Below, in pieces: positions 1 through 12,187 of a DNA stretch of 64,000 nucleotides. Each line of letters begins with the position of its first letter. Position 1 is the stretch's first letter. The DNA comes from Kingdonia uniflora (taxonomy: Eukaryota > Streptophyta > Magnoliopsida > Ranunculales > Circaeasteraceae): NCBI GenBank assembly GCA_014058105.1, contig JACGCM010001161.1:310001-374000 (forward strand), written 5' to 3'. A program made the translations under genes and the position numbers. Below the pieces are notes generated by a model. The model was not told where the DNA came from, searched no databases, and worked only from the letters and a program-made list of their open reading frames with translations.

Positions 1-40
1 GAAGTTACACCATAAAAAGTACAAAGATCATGTAAGATAC

Positions 41-3000
41 CTCTCCAAATTATCATCTTGTCCTTCCCAAGGTCTTACAAAATCATCCTCCTCAAAAACA
101 AGTCCAGATACCAAAATTCCAACTGCTAGCCGCTGAAGAAGTTTATTGATATAAGATGTCAAAATTCATAGATCCGTGGAGCTCAATTAACAGCAAGAAC
201 TTATAAGAACACCACAATAAATGAAAAGAACAAAAACTAACGCCTTGACTGTGATTTTCTCCAATGGGTTTGAATTCAAATTCATCAATTTCACCAATTC
301 TTCTTGCCATTTTAGTCCCTGAAAGTCCAGCTCCAGCAGCTGCTTGCAAACATAATATGGAAATCAGAATGTATGCATGTGAGATAAAGCAAGTATTTAT
401 CAAAAAATAGACATAACATTCTATGAAATCTATCAACCATCTATTTAACAAGAAAAAAAAATGTAGTCCAATTATGGACAACCATTTCAAAGTACAAGTT
501 TGTATAAATTGAGGGAGTGATTAGTGAGGACTGAGGATTTGATGAACACACTTGAATTAGACCGATGCAAACCTCATTCAGAAGACAGTGTGATGAATAT
601 GCTAAAGTTGACAAAAGAAAAGGCCTTAAATTAGACATAGCTGGTTGGAGGGTCGAGATTCAGTCAGTTAACCTCATTGTTTTTGAATTATTATGTTGTA
701 ATAGTGAAGAGTTCCTTTATTGAAATTTTTTAAAAAAGGCATTCTTAAACAATATGGAGAAGAAGAAAAAAAACTATTCTTGTATGATTTGATTTTGACA
801 TATTTTATTAAGAGGATTTCGAGATTCTTTCAGTGTTACCTGTAATTTCCCTTTTGCCATCAACAACTCAGAGTGCATTTTGTATAATTTATTGCAGTAT
901 TTTTCCATTAATTTAGTCTGGACAGTTAGTTAAAATTTTCAGTTTGCGAGACATAGTCACGCCCTTTTCCTGCTACTAATAGTAATAGTGCTTCTCTGTT
1001 TTATCTTTTGCATTCTAATGTATGGGGCTCTTCCTCATCTTTTTTCACTATATAAGATATTGTTGCATACTCATGTTTACTTGAATGAATATATCCTACA
1101 AGGATTTAGTATTCAAAGGTTTATGAAAAACTTTGGCTTTGGGATATAACTCTACAGACAGATTACGAAATTTAAGAGAATAAAACACTTTCACCTCCAA
1201 ATGATGCAGCAACAGCGATGGAGCCAGCTACAGATCCTGCAGCACTTGCTGCAGCGGCAAACCCACTTGTTCCAATTACAGGGACAAGAGTGCCCAGTGT
1301 AGGTGCCAAAGCACTAAATCCTGCAGCAATTGCTGGAGCAGCCAGACCTGTTGCAGAATGAAATAGAAATGAATTATGAAAAATCAGTCATAGCATAAGA
1401 AACTTGCTTCCACGACGAAATTTGATATTGCTAATCAAATATAAGAAACCAATTGTGTTTGTGTATAAATACATATAAGAAAATTGGATGTCATACCACC
1501 AGTTACAGCCAACAAGGTTCCCCCAGTTAACGCGGCAGCACCAATCACCCCGCCGTGTTTCCAACTGGACCACGAACTCTTTGGCGAGTTGATGTTTTCT
1601 TCCTTTTGCTCCTCTTCTTTAACTGCCACCATTGCAGAGTAAGCAACCATTACCTCCATAGCTTCCTAGAAGAACAAAATTTTAATATTTGAATCCGCTA
1701 CCAATTCAAAAGAAGATGAAAATTACAGTACAATATGCCAACTGCTAGCACACATGGATCTGTATCCGGAATTTTCAGGAATGTGACTAACACTAGATGA
1801 TCATTCCACAGTTTTTTTAAATTTAAGATCACATTCTTATATATTCAATCTAGTAAGCTTATCATTACAATTAAAGACCAACTCAAAAAGAAAAGGGGGG
1901 GTTAACTAAATGAATAATGTTCCTCTAACCAGTACTATTTAACGTTATATATTATTTAGTATGTTCATGTCCCCTCTCACTGCTTCCATGGAATCCTCTT
2001 TCGCCTTCCTATCACCATTTTAAGATCAGTCAGCATGCATGTTCTTCTAGCTGAGGTAGTCATAGCCTCATAGGTCTATGTTGTACATGAACAAACCCCT
2101 CTCATTTGACTTTACAGAACCCTAGATCCAGATTGACTTATGTTTCTTTTATCTGAAAATCGGCTTCTGGATAGAATCTAGTGAATTCATATGGTTGTTC
2201 CACACATTAAATTTAAATGGGATTAACAAGAGCCAAATTAAAATTTTGAAATGTTTTTGCAAGAGCTAGAAAAGAAACTCGCGACTGGAATTGCTAGGAC
2301 TGTAAGCATCACGTAGCAATTAGGGAAACAATTTAGGAAGTACATAGATAAAAAATGATAAAAACAAATAAGTTATAAGTAAGCTATATAAGCCAATTGT
2401 ATGCGAGGCGGGGTGCACATATAACTACTAGTTAGAGTAGACAAACCATTTTTCCCCACTTGACATTGAGCCACAATGCTAGCAAACGTAGAGCCACGCG
2501 GTGTCGAGAATCATAGCCCTTTCTCAATCGAGAACTGTTCTTGTCATCTTCAGATGTATATACTAAACAACCCGAGAGAAGCTCATACATGACTGACACT
2601 TTTCTCTGGTAATTAAGCAGTGTAACTTCTTCAATATTATACTCATCAAATTGATCATCACATCCATTGGGTACCTCTACTTCAATGGACTTCTTAGAAC
2701 TTGATTCAGATATCTCTACAGTGGAGAACTTCTCACGGTATTCGTCTTCATACATATGGTGTTTTTCCTTGGCAACCTCGGAAAAGACCTTTGATGTTTT
2801 CATGCTCATTTCCATAGCATCAATGGCTTTGGCTAAAGCAAGTTCATGGTCCATCTTTTCCGAAGACGTTTCACCACTTTCTTCTGAAAGTAATTTTACA
2901 AACTGTAATAAAATGAACACAAAAATTAATGAAGACCCCGGTTATTTAATACAAAAGGAAAATATTACCAAGTAAATCATAGCTGCATTATATATATATA

Positions 3001-3847
3001 AAAAAAGGTGTAGCACAGTTGTGTGCATGAATCAAAATCCACCATAAAAGGATGGATAAATAGCACATACATAGTTTTACAAACTATGATTTACTGTACA
3101 TAGCAGATATTGCAATAAAAAAATTTGTGATATATCGGTTAATACATCATGATATTTCCTAGTTTAAATGTACACTAAGATTTAGTTCATTTAACATTAC
3201 TACCCATACTCTGATAAAAAAAATTGTGATATATCGGTTAATACATCCCTTCACTCTCCCATTATTTCCCTAGCTACATAATAAAATAGACTTCATTCAA
3301 GTTTCCGTCAATGCTTAAAGGTTTTCTAAATGCGGGCGAGTGAAGGGATTCACTTCAACTTACCCCAAATCCAATATCAACGGGCTTTAGATATACACGT
3401 AAACAAATATCATTCCTAAGTAAGATATAAATGATGATAAATCAAGGGCATTTACATACAGCTCCAATGTGATGTTTCGCTGGAGATGAGCCACCAGTCT
3501 CTTCAAGTCCCTGCCATGCTTTGGGATCTATCTCTAAAAACCTATTTACCCCCACCCATCAAATCAACATATTAAATTAGCAAATCCAAAATAACAATTT
3601 AAATGCACCCAACAAACATCACAAATTTAAGAGAGAGAGACCTGAAAACGGGGTGAAGCAAACCAGAAGTTTGATGAACCCATAGCTCAGGAACTTTGGA
3701 GACACAATCACTGCTTTCGCTTTTGCTTAATCGCTCTTGGACAACCGAACTCGAACCGAAACTCGTCTGTTGGACCTGAGCTTGGTGTAGAGCTATAGCG
3801 AGCAGACCTCCTGCTGCATACCTCTGTGTTGATGTCAGCACCGACAT
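41..3847 (-). CDS. DUF726 / TMCO4-like membrane protein, 5' half (3' part lies outside the window)
   Basis: Exons read on the minus strand: 3642-3847, 3460-3541, 2447-2902, 1497-1665, 1195-1347, 242-342 and 41-132. All have GT-AG borders and consistent phase, giving about 419 residues before the left edge. The start is the ATG at 3847 (MSVLTSTQRYAAGG); the frame is open a little further upstream but has no ATG there. The order matches plant DUF726 proteins such as At4g36210 and At2g18100 as I remember them: N-terminal TQRYAAG block, 'LWVHQTSGLLHPVFR', 'ETGGSSPAKHHIGA', an acidic linker, 'LLNYQRKVSVMYELLS', then a Gly/Ala-rich hydrophobic stretch (about residues 265-365) that probably lies in the membrane, then 'GILVSGLVFEEDDFVRPWEG'. 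The alpha/beta-hydrolase-like C-terminal half expected in this family is not in the window. Biochemical function is poorly known; the animal relative is TMCO4. Its start codon lies 720 bp downstream of the stop of the next minus-strand gene. Confidence 0.9.
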
Positions 3848-4568
3848 TTGCGGATTCAAACTCACTTCTTGATTTCGACTCTTTCAAGATCCAGTTCTTC
3901 CCTCCAAAGAACCCTGGGGAAGATGATTGACACGTGTCCAAGTTTTGCCACGTATACAACACTAGTCACAAACTGATAACCGCTTTTGGAGGTAAAGAAT
4001 TCTGCTTTGGTACACCCAGATACATCAAAGTTTTGCAGCAACCCCACCAAACACACGCAAATTTTGTAATGTTGATTATTATTATACATAATACAACCAA
4101 TACAAGGAACAATTCAAAATATGTGCAAGACCCATTTAGTATTGATACAGTATAGGTTCATCAAGGGTAAGAACAAAAACAAAATCTGATGATCCCAAAT
4201 AACTAACACATGCTTAAAATTGTTCGATAACTACAACAATACATACAGCTACCACGGTAATTATGAAGTAGTAACGCATCCAGAGCAAGCTCACTCGTTG
4301 GCAATGCTCAAAGGTTCCCTGGACATATGAGCTAACATGTGGCTACAAGGCATGGTTATGTCTACCAAGTGAGCCGAAATCAGAAGACTGTAACTTATCT
4401 GCTCGACCTGCCAAAAAACAATCACTGGACTTGCTCAAAAACAGTTTGGATAACTGCGGAGTAGGATTAGCAGAATGAATTATCCAGTTTTCCCATTTCA
4501 AGTAGTCTAGAATTTTCCGTCCATTACAGATGCTCTTGAGAGTAATGTCTTGATGATTTATCAGCTGT
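3848..4568. other. Intergenic: 3' UTR of the PHD/SWIB gene and promoter of the DUF726 gene
   Basis: Two minus-strand genes are separated by 721 bp here. The part nearest 4568 must hold the 3' UTR of the PHD/SWIB/GYF gene and the part nearest 3848 the promoter and 5' UTR of the DUF726 gene. No open frame in this stretch resembles a protein I know, and I see no transposon. Confidence 0.6.
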
Positions 4569-7500
4569 TCATAAGTGCAGATAACAACAATTCGCTCCAT
4601 TCCAGCAACCGTGTCCCCTACCATGGAAATTGCACACTGTACGCCCCATATGAGGTGGTGTAAACGGTCCTCCTGTGTTACCAGCGCTACCGAATTCCGA
4701 TTGCCTATTGATTGACGGACTACTCCGGACCGGATGATCAAAAAACCTGTTCACGCTGTGATTCTGCTGATCCCGCTTACCTGAATTTCCAACTGGTTGT
4801 TCCCAGACTGCTCCATTACTATCTTGTTGCATAGCCCCCACATTCATATTTATTTGGGCCATCATATTTCCTTGTGGATTTTTCCAAGATGTGTTCGAAT
4901 TTCCCGGCTGTTCATCGTACATTGCTGATGTCTGAGTAACATGAGGAGATTTTATCCTAAGTGGAATGGAACGACTACCACTTTTCATGCTCAGTGGGCC
5001 CTCCCAGTTACTTGATGGCACTGTGCCTGAAACTGGGAAAACTGGTTCAGGGAATAATCCAGGCGGATAAATATCAAGGGAAGATGAGCCGTGGTTTCCA
5101 CTCAGAGGCTCCTGAAAATCACCAGATTTAGCACAGGTTAAAGATATTGGATCGGCAAATGTAATTCTGGAGGGTGAAATAAAGTTGGAGACATGGTCCA
5201 CACCTGCACTTGAGGCACCGGCTGGAACAGATGGGTGGTCTACAGACAATTGATGATCAAGAGAATCAACCAGTGAGATGCGATGTGGCTCATTTGTCCC
5301 CATAGATTGGAAAGAAACTTGTTGATTTATAGGGCTCAATATGTCATTATTTCCTGCACCAGATTTTGGGCTCCAACCATGCAGAGAAGCCAAGTTATTC
5401 CAGTATGTTACATTACCATATTTCGCGAGTTTACCAGAATCAAGTTGATTTGATAAAGACTTAGATGCATTGGCTTCAGAAACAGAACCAATTTGCATAC
5501 CAGATTTCCTTGAATGTTGCATTCCAACATTTGATCCCTCACTTAAATGGGTTCCCAAACCAGAATCCATTGAACCAACTTGATTTGTTTTCCCACCATT
5601 AGGAGTGTTACTCTGACCGTTTCTATCAGAACTACTACCATCTTTCCTGTTTGAATCACCGTCCTCAGTAGCTTCTGTTCTAACATCACATGAAGAAACT
5701 AAAACTTCTCGAAACTTCCCATCTAACGCATCTGTCATCAATATAGAGTTTTCTTGTTTTTCCGTTGTTCTCCAAATTCTCATGTTGGCCGGGAAGTGCC
5801 TGGTACTCCATTTATGGAACTGCCCTATAGAAAATGGTCCTTGAATCCTCCCAGATGGATCCAGATAATGCCAACCCTGCAGAGAAGTTAAGTTATTCGA
5901 GCATGGTCCATTACCATATTTGGCAAGTATACCAGAATCTGGTTGATTGGGTAAAGAAGTAATTGCAGTCATTCTAGAAACAGAATTAATGCCCGAACCA
6001 GATTTTGCTGATTGTTGCATTCCATCATCTCCTCCCTCACTTGAAGTGGTTCCAAAGAAAGAATTTGCTGATTGAACTGGATGTATATTCCCACCATTAT
6101 CAGGATTACTTTCATTCTTCCTATTTGAATCGTCATCCTTACTATATGATCTAATATCACAAGAAGAAACTAAAACTCTTAGAAACTTCCCGTCTAATGC
6201 ATCTTTCATCAGTATAGAGTCTTCCTCTTTTTCTGTTGTTCTCCAAATTCTCATGTTGGCTGGGAAATACCTGGTGCTCCATTTACGAAACTGCTCCATA
6301 GAAAATGGTCCTTGAATTCTCCCAGATGAATCCTGATAATGCCACAATTTTTTTGTCTCACTGATGTTAGAAGAGGATCCCAGTACAGGCTCGTGAAATG
6401 ATCCAAGTCTCACAGAAACCTGGTTCTGGGGTTCGTTTGTTTTCTCGGTGGCTCTGCCAGCGATAATTGTAATGTCAGAGAAATCTCTTGCCGACTTACT
6501 TGAAGTTGAACCTTGTATATCATTCTCTGCTGGTGATCAAGTGAAGAAAATAAATCAAAAGTATTAAGAGATTCAAAAATCCTTAAAACCAAAAGAAAAT
6601 ACAAGATCAGTACCTGTGGATACTGGTTCATACTCTTCGGACTTGCCAATTGGGTCCATTTTTGACTCAGTGCAAACTTCAAGAGGATCCTGCAGCCTTT
6701 GTAAATGTTCTGGTTCACCAAGAATAACACGTGATTCACTCTCCTCACCTATTTTACGCCTCTTATGTGTGAACATTTTTCTTATGATTGCACTCTCACT
6801 TTGACCCTCCAACCAACTACGCTTAGAATCAACAACCGCCCCTCTAACTAAATCTGCTGGAGTGTCTTGTTTTATAAGCAGGTGTGTTTGGAGATGCCTT
6901 AACATTTCAAAATGCCCTACACGAACTTTCTTGAATAAAGTTTCCAGCCTTGAATCACATATTATTTGATTTTTCCAATCAGCATCGCGAAGATTGTTTC
7001 GCTTTATATATTCCAGTACCAAAGCCTGGACTTCAAAATGAGATAAAATAGATTCATTGCCATTTTTCACATGTGCGACAAACTCCAAAAGTTCCTTAGA
7101 TGCCCACTCAGTGCCGTTAGGAATGGACTCACAGGAACAACCTTCCTCCCTGGTGGGGGACTTTGATCGTCTCTTCCCCTTTTTTCTTACATAACTAAGC
7201 ACTCCGATAGGTTTAGAAGATCTCTCAGAAGTGGAGCCCTGATTATCATTAGTTTCATGTCCTTCAGAAGATTCCTGCATATGAACAAATGCAGCAGATT
7301 CCCCAAACCCATTAGCCTCATGTCCTTGAGGGGATTCCAGCTTACGATCCAAGGTAGCTGATCCTTCCAGCCCATTAACCTCATTTCCTTTAGGGGATTC
7401 CTGTTTACGAACCAAGGACACAGATAACCCATTAGCCTCATGTTCATTACACAATTCGCGCTGACACTCAATCTCTTGATTAAATAAAGACACTGTTGGT

Positions 7501-10121
7501 GCTGACAGACACATTTCATTGACTTCTACTATCTCCTCGCTCAAAGCACCCGGAGGAGTTACTAGCAGATTCATAGGGACAGAAACTGCTTCAGCTACAG
7601 GCAGAGCATTAACCTCAACGCACTCCACCTCACTGTCCACAACGCCCTCCGCAGACAAAATCGCAGTAGAAGTTGCATTGGCATCATGGCACTGGGGAAA
7701 TGAAACTGGCGATAGCCTATGATGCATATAAATACCAACAGGAGAGACCCCTGGAGTCCAGGGCGGCGATACTTCACTCCGAACCTGAAGCACCTGAAAT
7801 ACATTAATGATAAGTGAATGGAATTCCCAGCACAACAATCATAGCAATAACAGTCGTGGCAATAACAATACTAACCAGATTAACAGCACTTGCAACATCA
7901 ACAGGATGATGAATCGACGTTGTAGATCTTTCCAATGTACTTCTAGAATGAGTAAGCTTATCAGAAGTGCCAACTACAAGCAGTGGGCTAACCTCAATGG
8001 GCTCCACCTTGTTATCAACAACACTCTGCGCAGGGAAAATCCCTGTAGAGATTGCACCATTAACATCATGGCGCTGCAAAGATGAGAACAGTGACAATTT
8101 ATGATCCATATGCATAACAGGGGAGACCCCCTGAGCCAAAGGCGATGACATTTCAGTCTGAACCTAAACAGTTGAAACACAGTAATAGTAAGTGAATGGA
8201 ACTCCCAACGCCCCAAAACATAGTGATAGCTACACTCACCAGATTAACAGCACTTGCATCACCAACTAGATGATGACTCAGCACTGGATATCTCTCCAAT
8301 GGACATCTAACTTGAGTAAGTTCATCAGAAGCCTCAGCTACAGGGGGCTCGTTAACCTCAACGTGTCCCAACTCGTTATCAGCAGCGTCCACTACAGGCA
8401 AAACCCCAGTAGAGCTAAAACCATTGACATCGTGTCGCTGCGAAGATGAGGATGGTGATAACCCATGATGCATCTGCATACCAGCAGTGGTGACCCCTTG
8501 AGTCAAGGGAGATAGCAAATCTACCCGAACCTGAGATACCTGAAACACAATAATGATAAGCAAATGGGACTCCAAGCGCAAGAACCATAGTAATAGTCAC
8601 ACTCACCGGATTAGCACCACTTGCATCACCAACAACATTATGACTCGGTGTTACAAACAGCTCCATTTGAGAAAGCTCGTCATTTTTTAACTCTAGAGTT
8701 CCTTTTACATCTATCCAGTAATCCTTGAAATAACCCAAGAAAATATTTTCATCAAGATTTAGATCCTGCACAAACACAAATATTATCAGTAAAGCACTAT
8801 TTAAAGGGTCATGAAAGCACTTTCCAAAAGGGTCTATGCATTTTAGGGATAGATCAAAAGTAGGGCCACAAGCTCAGAAAGATATATACTCATTATATAA
8901 TGTAAAATTGTTGGCGAGAACAGCAATAAAAATAATCATCAGGGAAATAATTGATTAATCAAAATCAAGCAAAAATCAACTCGCGTTTGTTTGCTAAAGC
9001 ATGGTGAATATTTCAAAAAAAAATCTTTACCAAATCTTATTGTACCTTACGGTGAGAAATATCTCACCTTGGATTTGGGAATATTTCATTGTCTGCCAAT
9101 TAGACACCCCTTAATTACTTTCCCAAAAAAAAAACACTGAGAATTGATCCCAGTGCATCACCATTACAAAATAATAAAAAAATAAAAAAATCTAAGCGTA
9201 CAACACATAGCATGTGAAAAACTGAATTAGGAAAAACGTTTGTTTACCTGCTCATTCTTTTCAATCTTCATTATATTATCTATGCAATTTCTGCAAAAGC
9301 CTTGTTTTCTTCTCCTTATGAATAAATTTTCATCTTTGAGGCACTTCTTGCACAAGGAATACATGCATGTAGAGCAAAACCAATGGGCGGACTTTTTACA
9401 AGTACTACATATGTGCCAACCTGAGAAATAAGAGAACCATGTGTACATGAATGAATCAAACTATGATAAATTCCATATGAAATATTAATTTAAAGAAATG
9501 TGTGGCAAGCTGATTTTGCCTGCTGCAAGTGAGTGCAAATGCGCCTTGATGCAACAACCAATAAAGGCCATAGTATTTTCTATGCGTTACCACAATGGGG
9601 TGTTGGTGGAACAGTTTAACTAATTTTGGACGTTACGACAATCGTACAAGTAATTAGTCTATCCTTCAATGCTGAAAGAAAGAAAGAAAATAGTTTCCTA
9701 GTATCTTCAAGTATTACCTAACGAAATGAAACGTGTAGTATTACCATCTGTAATACTTGTACGATTATTTTACCCAATATATACGCCATAAATAACAGCC
9801 TAAAAAGCAAATGTTTGTATTAACTTTCCTACCGCAATGCCATTGGTGACCATTTTCAAGGAAGAATTTCTCGTCCAGCTCGACACAATCAACATGGTAC
9901 GCCTTTGGGCACTTCCTATCATCAACAAACCCCAATTTATATATTAGCTATATAAACACACACACAAATATGAGCATACATTAATATCAAAAAATAAAAA
10001 CTCACTTGTATTGGCAGAGCTTCAGGTCTCCTCCATCAAGGCAAACAAAACAAACATCTTCTCCCTCTAATTTCTTCGCATTTTTTGGGACTTTTGGAGG
10101 TCTGCCTCGCTTGCCTTTCAT
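4569..10121 (-). CDS. PHD-SWIB-GYF(x2)-CCCH chromatin/RNA-silencing-type protein (NERD/C3H44 family)
   Basis: Eight exons close in frame: 10006-10121, 9833-9915, 9248-9420, 8607-8765, 8240-8539, 7876-8163, 6614-7793 and 4569-6526 (4257 nt, 1418 aa). The start ATG at 10121 gives MKGKRGRPPK, an AT-hook-like N-terminus. Domains in order: a Cys/His-rich extended PHD (about residues 22-120, VCFVCLDGGD through FCRNCID); 'DENIFLGYFKDYWIDVKG'; three related low-complexity modules (about 178-470); SWIB (about 600-677, WASKELLEFVAHVKNG); two GYF copies (about 825-883 and 980-1037, both with GRIQGPFS); and a terminal C-X8-C-X5-C-X3-H finger two residues before the stop. The Arabidopsis relative NERD (At2g16485) binds histone H3 and GW proteins in siRNA-directed DNA methylation. 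The closest relative is probably At2g18090. I see no Plus-3 domain between SWIB and GYF, where NERD and At3g51120 carry one. Nuclear location is inferred. Confidence 0.9.
5390..6355 (-). repeat. Intragenic tandem duplication of GYF domain plus linker
   Basis: Within the last coding exon, two segments of about 470 bp encode the same series: GYF domain (WHYxDxSGRIQGPFS ... ANMRIWRTTEK ... ILMxDALDGKF), then 'VLVSSCD', then a Ser/Asn-rich linker with DSNRK, then a 'LAKYGN ... NNL.SL.GW' block. Copy 1 is about 5880-6355 and copy 2 about 5390-5880. Both copies keep the GPFS core. Confidence 0.85.
7793..8765 (-). repeat. Tandem exon-intron module array inside the PHD/SWIB gene
   Basis: Exon 5 (8240-8539), exon 6 (7876-8163) and the first part of exon 7 (from 7793) encode related blocks: 'PLTQGVTTAGMQMHHGLSP', 'PLAQGVSPVMHMDHKLSL' and 'PWTPGVSPVGIYMHHRLSP'. 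The separating introns are also alike; each carries a version of 'ggagttccattcacttatca' shortly before the acceptor. The 3' part of exon 4 ends GDASGANPV, matching the GDASAVNL ends of later modules. All module exons are phase 0, so copies can be added without breaking the frame. Confidence 0.85.
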
Positions 10122-11480
10122 GACAATTATCTCTAGCCAGCTGTGAATTGTAGATTTCAGGCACAGTCTCACACTATAAAGAGAGATGATTGATCGGGTC
10201 GACGAAGAATCAAAATCTGAAACCCTAGAAATCGAAATCTTTGATTGGTTTAGTTTGAATTGTAATTGTTTGGGAGAGAAATTTGGCGGTGAGATGAGAG
10301 GAAGAGAGTGAGAATATTTACCCGGGAAGTGGTGTTGTTGTAGCTCAAGTCTGAAGATGATCAAATCAAAATCATGGAAGTCAAAAACACACTGTTTCGA
10401 AATTGACGAGGCAGCGGTGATTTTGAAGGCATAGAAGAAGTAAACTCGGTCTGTGTGGACACTCAATTTGATTTGGTGTGGTGCTCACTGCTCACTCACA
10501 AAAGTAAGAATGGACTGTACCTTATCATTTTAAATTCGCCCCAGAGGTACTTTCGAGCCATATATACTCATTTTGGGAGCTTGGAGTTTTGTGTTTCAAG
10601 CAGTTTGAGCACCAGTTTCAGGCATTGTTGAAGCAACAACATCGTGGAGCTCAGAAGCTTCGTTTTAAGCACCAGCTTCAACTCTAAGGAGTTATTATAG
10701 TTTTCACATACTTTTGCAAAAACGCCTTCCGAGAAGGTTATTGTGTTCAGCATACTCACCCCATATGCCCCTCTAAAGTATGCAAATCCAAAACTTGGAG
10801 AGTGGTATGTGCATACAACTTTTGTGGGTCCTCGACAAATATTTATTTTCTTCATTTCTTCTCTCTCAAATAAAAGAACATTGTGAGTCCCAATTTTAAA
10901 TACAAATCTTCTCTCTCACATGTAAAATAAAATATTGTGGGTCTCAATTTTAATAAAAAATTGAATATAGAGAAAAATCTGTTGGAGCAAAGTGGTATGC
11001 TATTCTGGATACTAGTATTTAAAATCGGAATAGCATACCTTCTATGTTGGAGATATTCTAACTCTCTTATTTGGTTAGTGGTATGGCATGACCTGACAAT
11101 TCTTCTATTTGAGTGTAACTATTGTTTTCTTGTTTTAAAATGTATTGTTTTCGATTTACATGTTAAAAGTCATTTAAGAGCAGAGACAATGGTTACAACT
11201 AACTGTTGTCGCTACTCTTAAATGACACTAATGTTGTACCTCATAAAAATGTAATTACAAACTTCAAAATCGGATGAGTCTGATTTTGTTGACTGCCATT
11301 TAAGGCAGTCCTCGTGACTAACTTATTCGATTGGTCCAGTTGTATTCAGTCGTTTACCTATTTGACACTTCACACATAAGTATGTAATGATTATTCCATT
11401 TTAGAGAAGAGAAAAACTTGTATTTATTTATTATTTATAAAATTGGGCTTAAAATATTGTAATATGAAACTTTGGTATGT
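10122..11480. other. 5' UTR/promoter of the PHD/SWIB gene and intergenic DNA
   Basis: About 10122-10500 is the presumed 5' leader and promoter of the minus-strand PHD/SWIB gene. The rest, to about 11480, is AT-rich and non-coding. It contains short direct repeats near 10600-10680 (agcaccagtttca / agcaccagcttca) and a hairpin at 11171-11224. I recognise no gene in it. Confidence 0.6.
11171..11224. repeat. Near-perfect 54-bp palindrome (hairpin)
   Basis: The arms CATTTAAGAG and CTCTTAAATG are perfect complements at the ends. The pairing continues imperfectly inward (AGAGACAA against TTGTCGCT), leaving a loop of about 6 nt. This could be the remnant of a MITE whose interior was lost. Confidence 0.6.
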
Positions 11481-11731
11481 TAATAATTTATTATTTTTAT
11501 TTTATTGGTAAGCCGTAGATTTATTACTATATAAGGGGCATTACAAAAGTGGTTTTATCTTCCTTGAGTGCATCTTGAAGCCACCAAAGGAGATAGCCAC
11601 ACCAGGTCATACAACAGTCATCTAGCAAGGTTTAGTGGCAATCTCATGAGCTACAGAGTTTGCGCTACGCGGTACGTAATTAATACAAATATCTATAAAA
11701 TGACAAAAGAGGGCCAAACTATCCTCGATGA

Positions 11732-12187
11732 TTACTTTGGTTGTCCAGGAAACAACTGTATTTCCATTCCGACAAAAGGAGCTAATAGCCTATGCATCCA
11801 TTTCAATGGCAACCTTCTTTGCATCTCTTTCTCTCTGGCCCAGAGAACTCCTCCTAGCACTGCTAAGGCCTCGCCTTCTTCAATGGTTGTAAATCTGTTG
11901 GTAGAACGGTGGGCTGCACCAAAGGCATTACCATCATCTCGTAATACTAACCCAATACCATTAAAAAGTGTATTTTTACTTAAGGAAGCATCAACGTTAA
12001 TTTTTGCCCAACCTGCAGTTGGGATGCTATAAGGGACATTGATATTAAACCTCTCTAGACGCCTTACCTGTTCGTTTAGAATCAAATTATTAATGACCGT
12101 AGAGATACGTAGCAGCTCTTGAGGTTTGTTTTGAAAAAAAAATTCAAATCTAGGCTGCCAGATCATCCAGGACATGGTAAGTGTCAC
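11732..12187 (-). pseudogene. LINE-A RNase H domain (plant RVT_3 type)
   Basis: The frame reads WAKINVDASLSK ... GIGLVLRDDGNAFGAA ... EGEALAVLGGVLWA, the usual start, beta-hairpin and first helix of plant LINE RNase H. The conserved first Asp (VDAS) and the Glu of the EGEAL helix are present. It ends early in a changed frame (after QRRLPLKWMHRLL), so the C-terminal catalytic part is lost. It belongs to LINE-A. Confidence 0.75.

Noticed and set aside
3848..3865. Extending DUF726 upstream of the ATG at 3847
   Set aside because: The upstream open frame contains only a GTG; the family starts with the block at 3847.
4343..4741. 132-aa minus-strand frame overlapping the end of the PHD/SWIB gene
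   Set aside because: It is a shadow in another frame; the real frame carries the CCCH finger and the stop at 4569.
11568..12032. 154-aa plus-strand open frame over LINE-A
   Set aside because: It is antisense to the LINE RNase H, which is clearly the real coding remnant.
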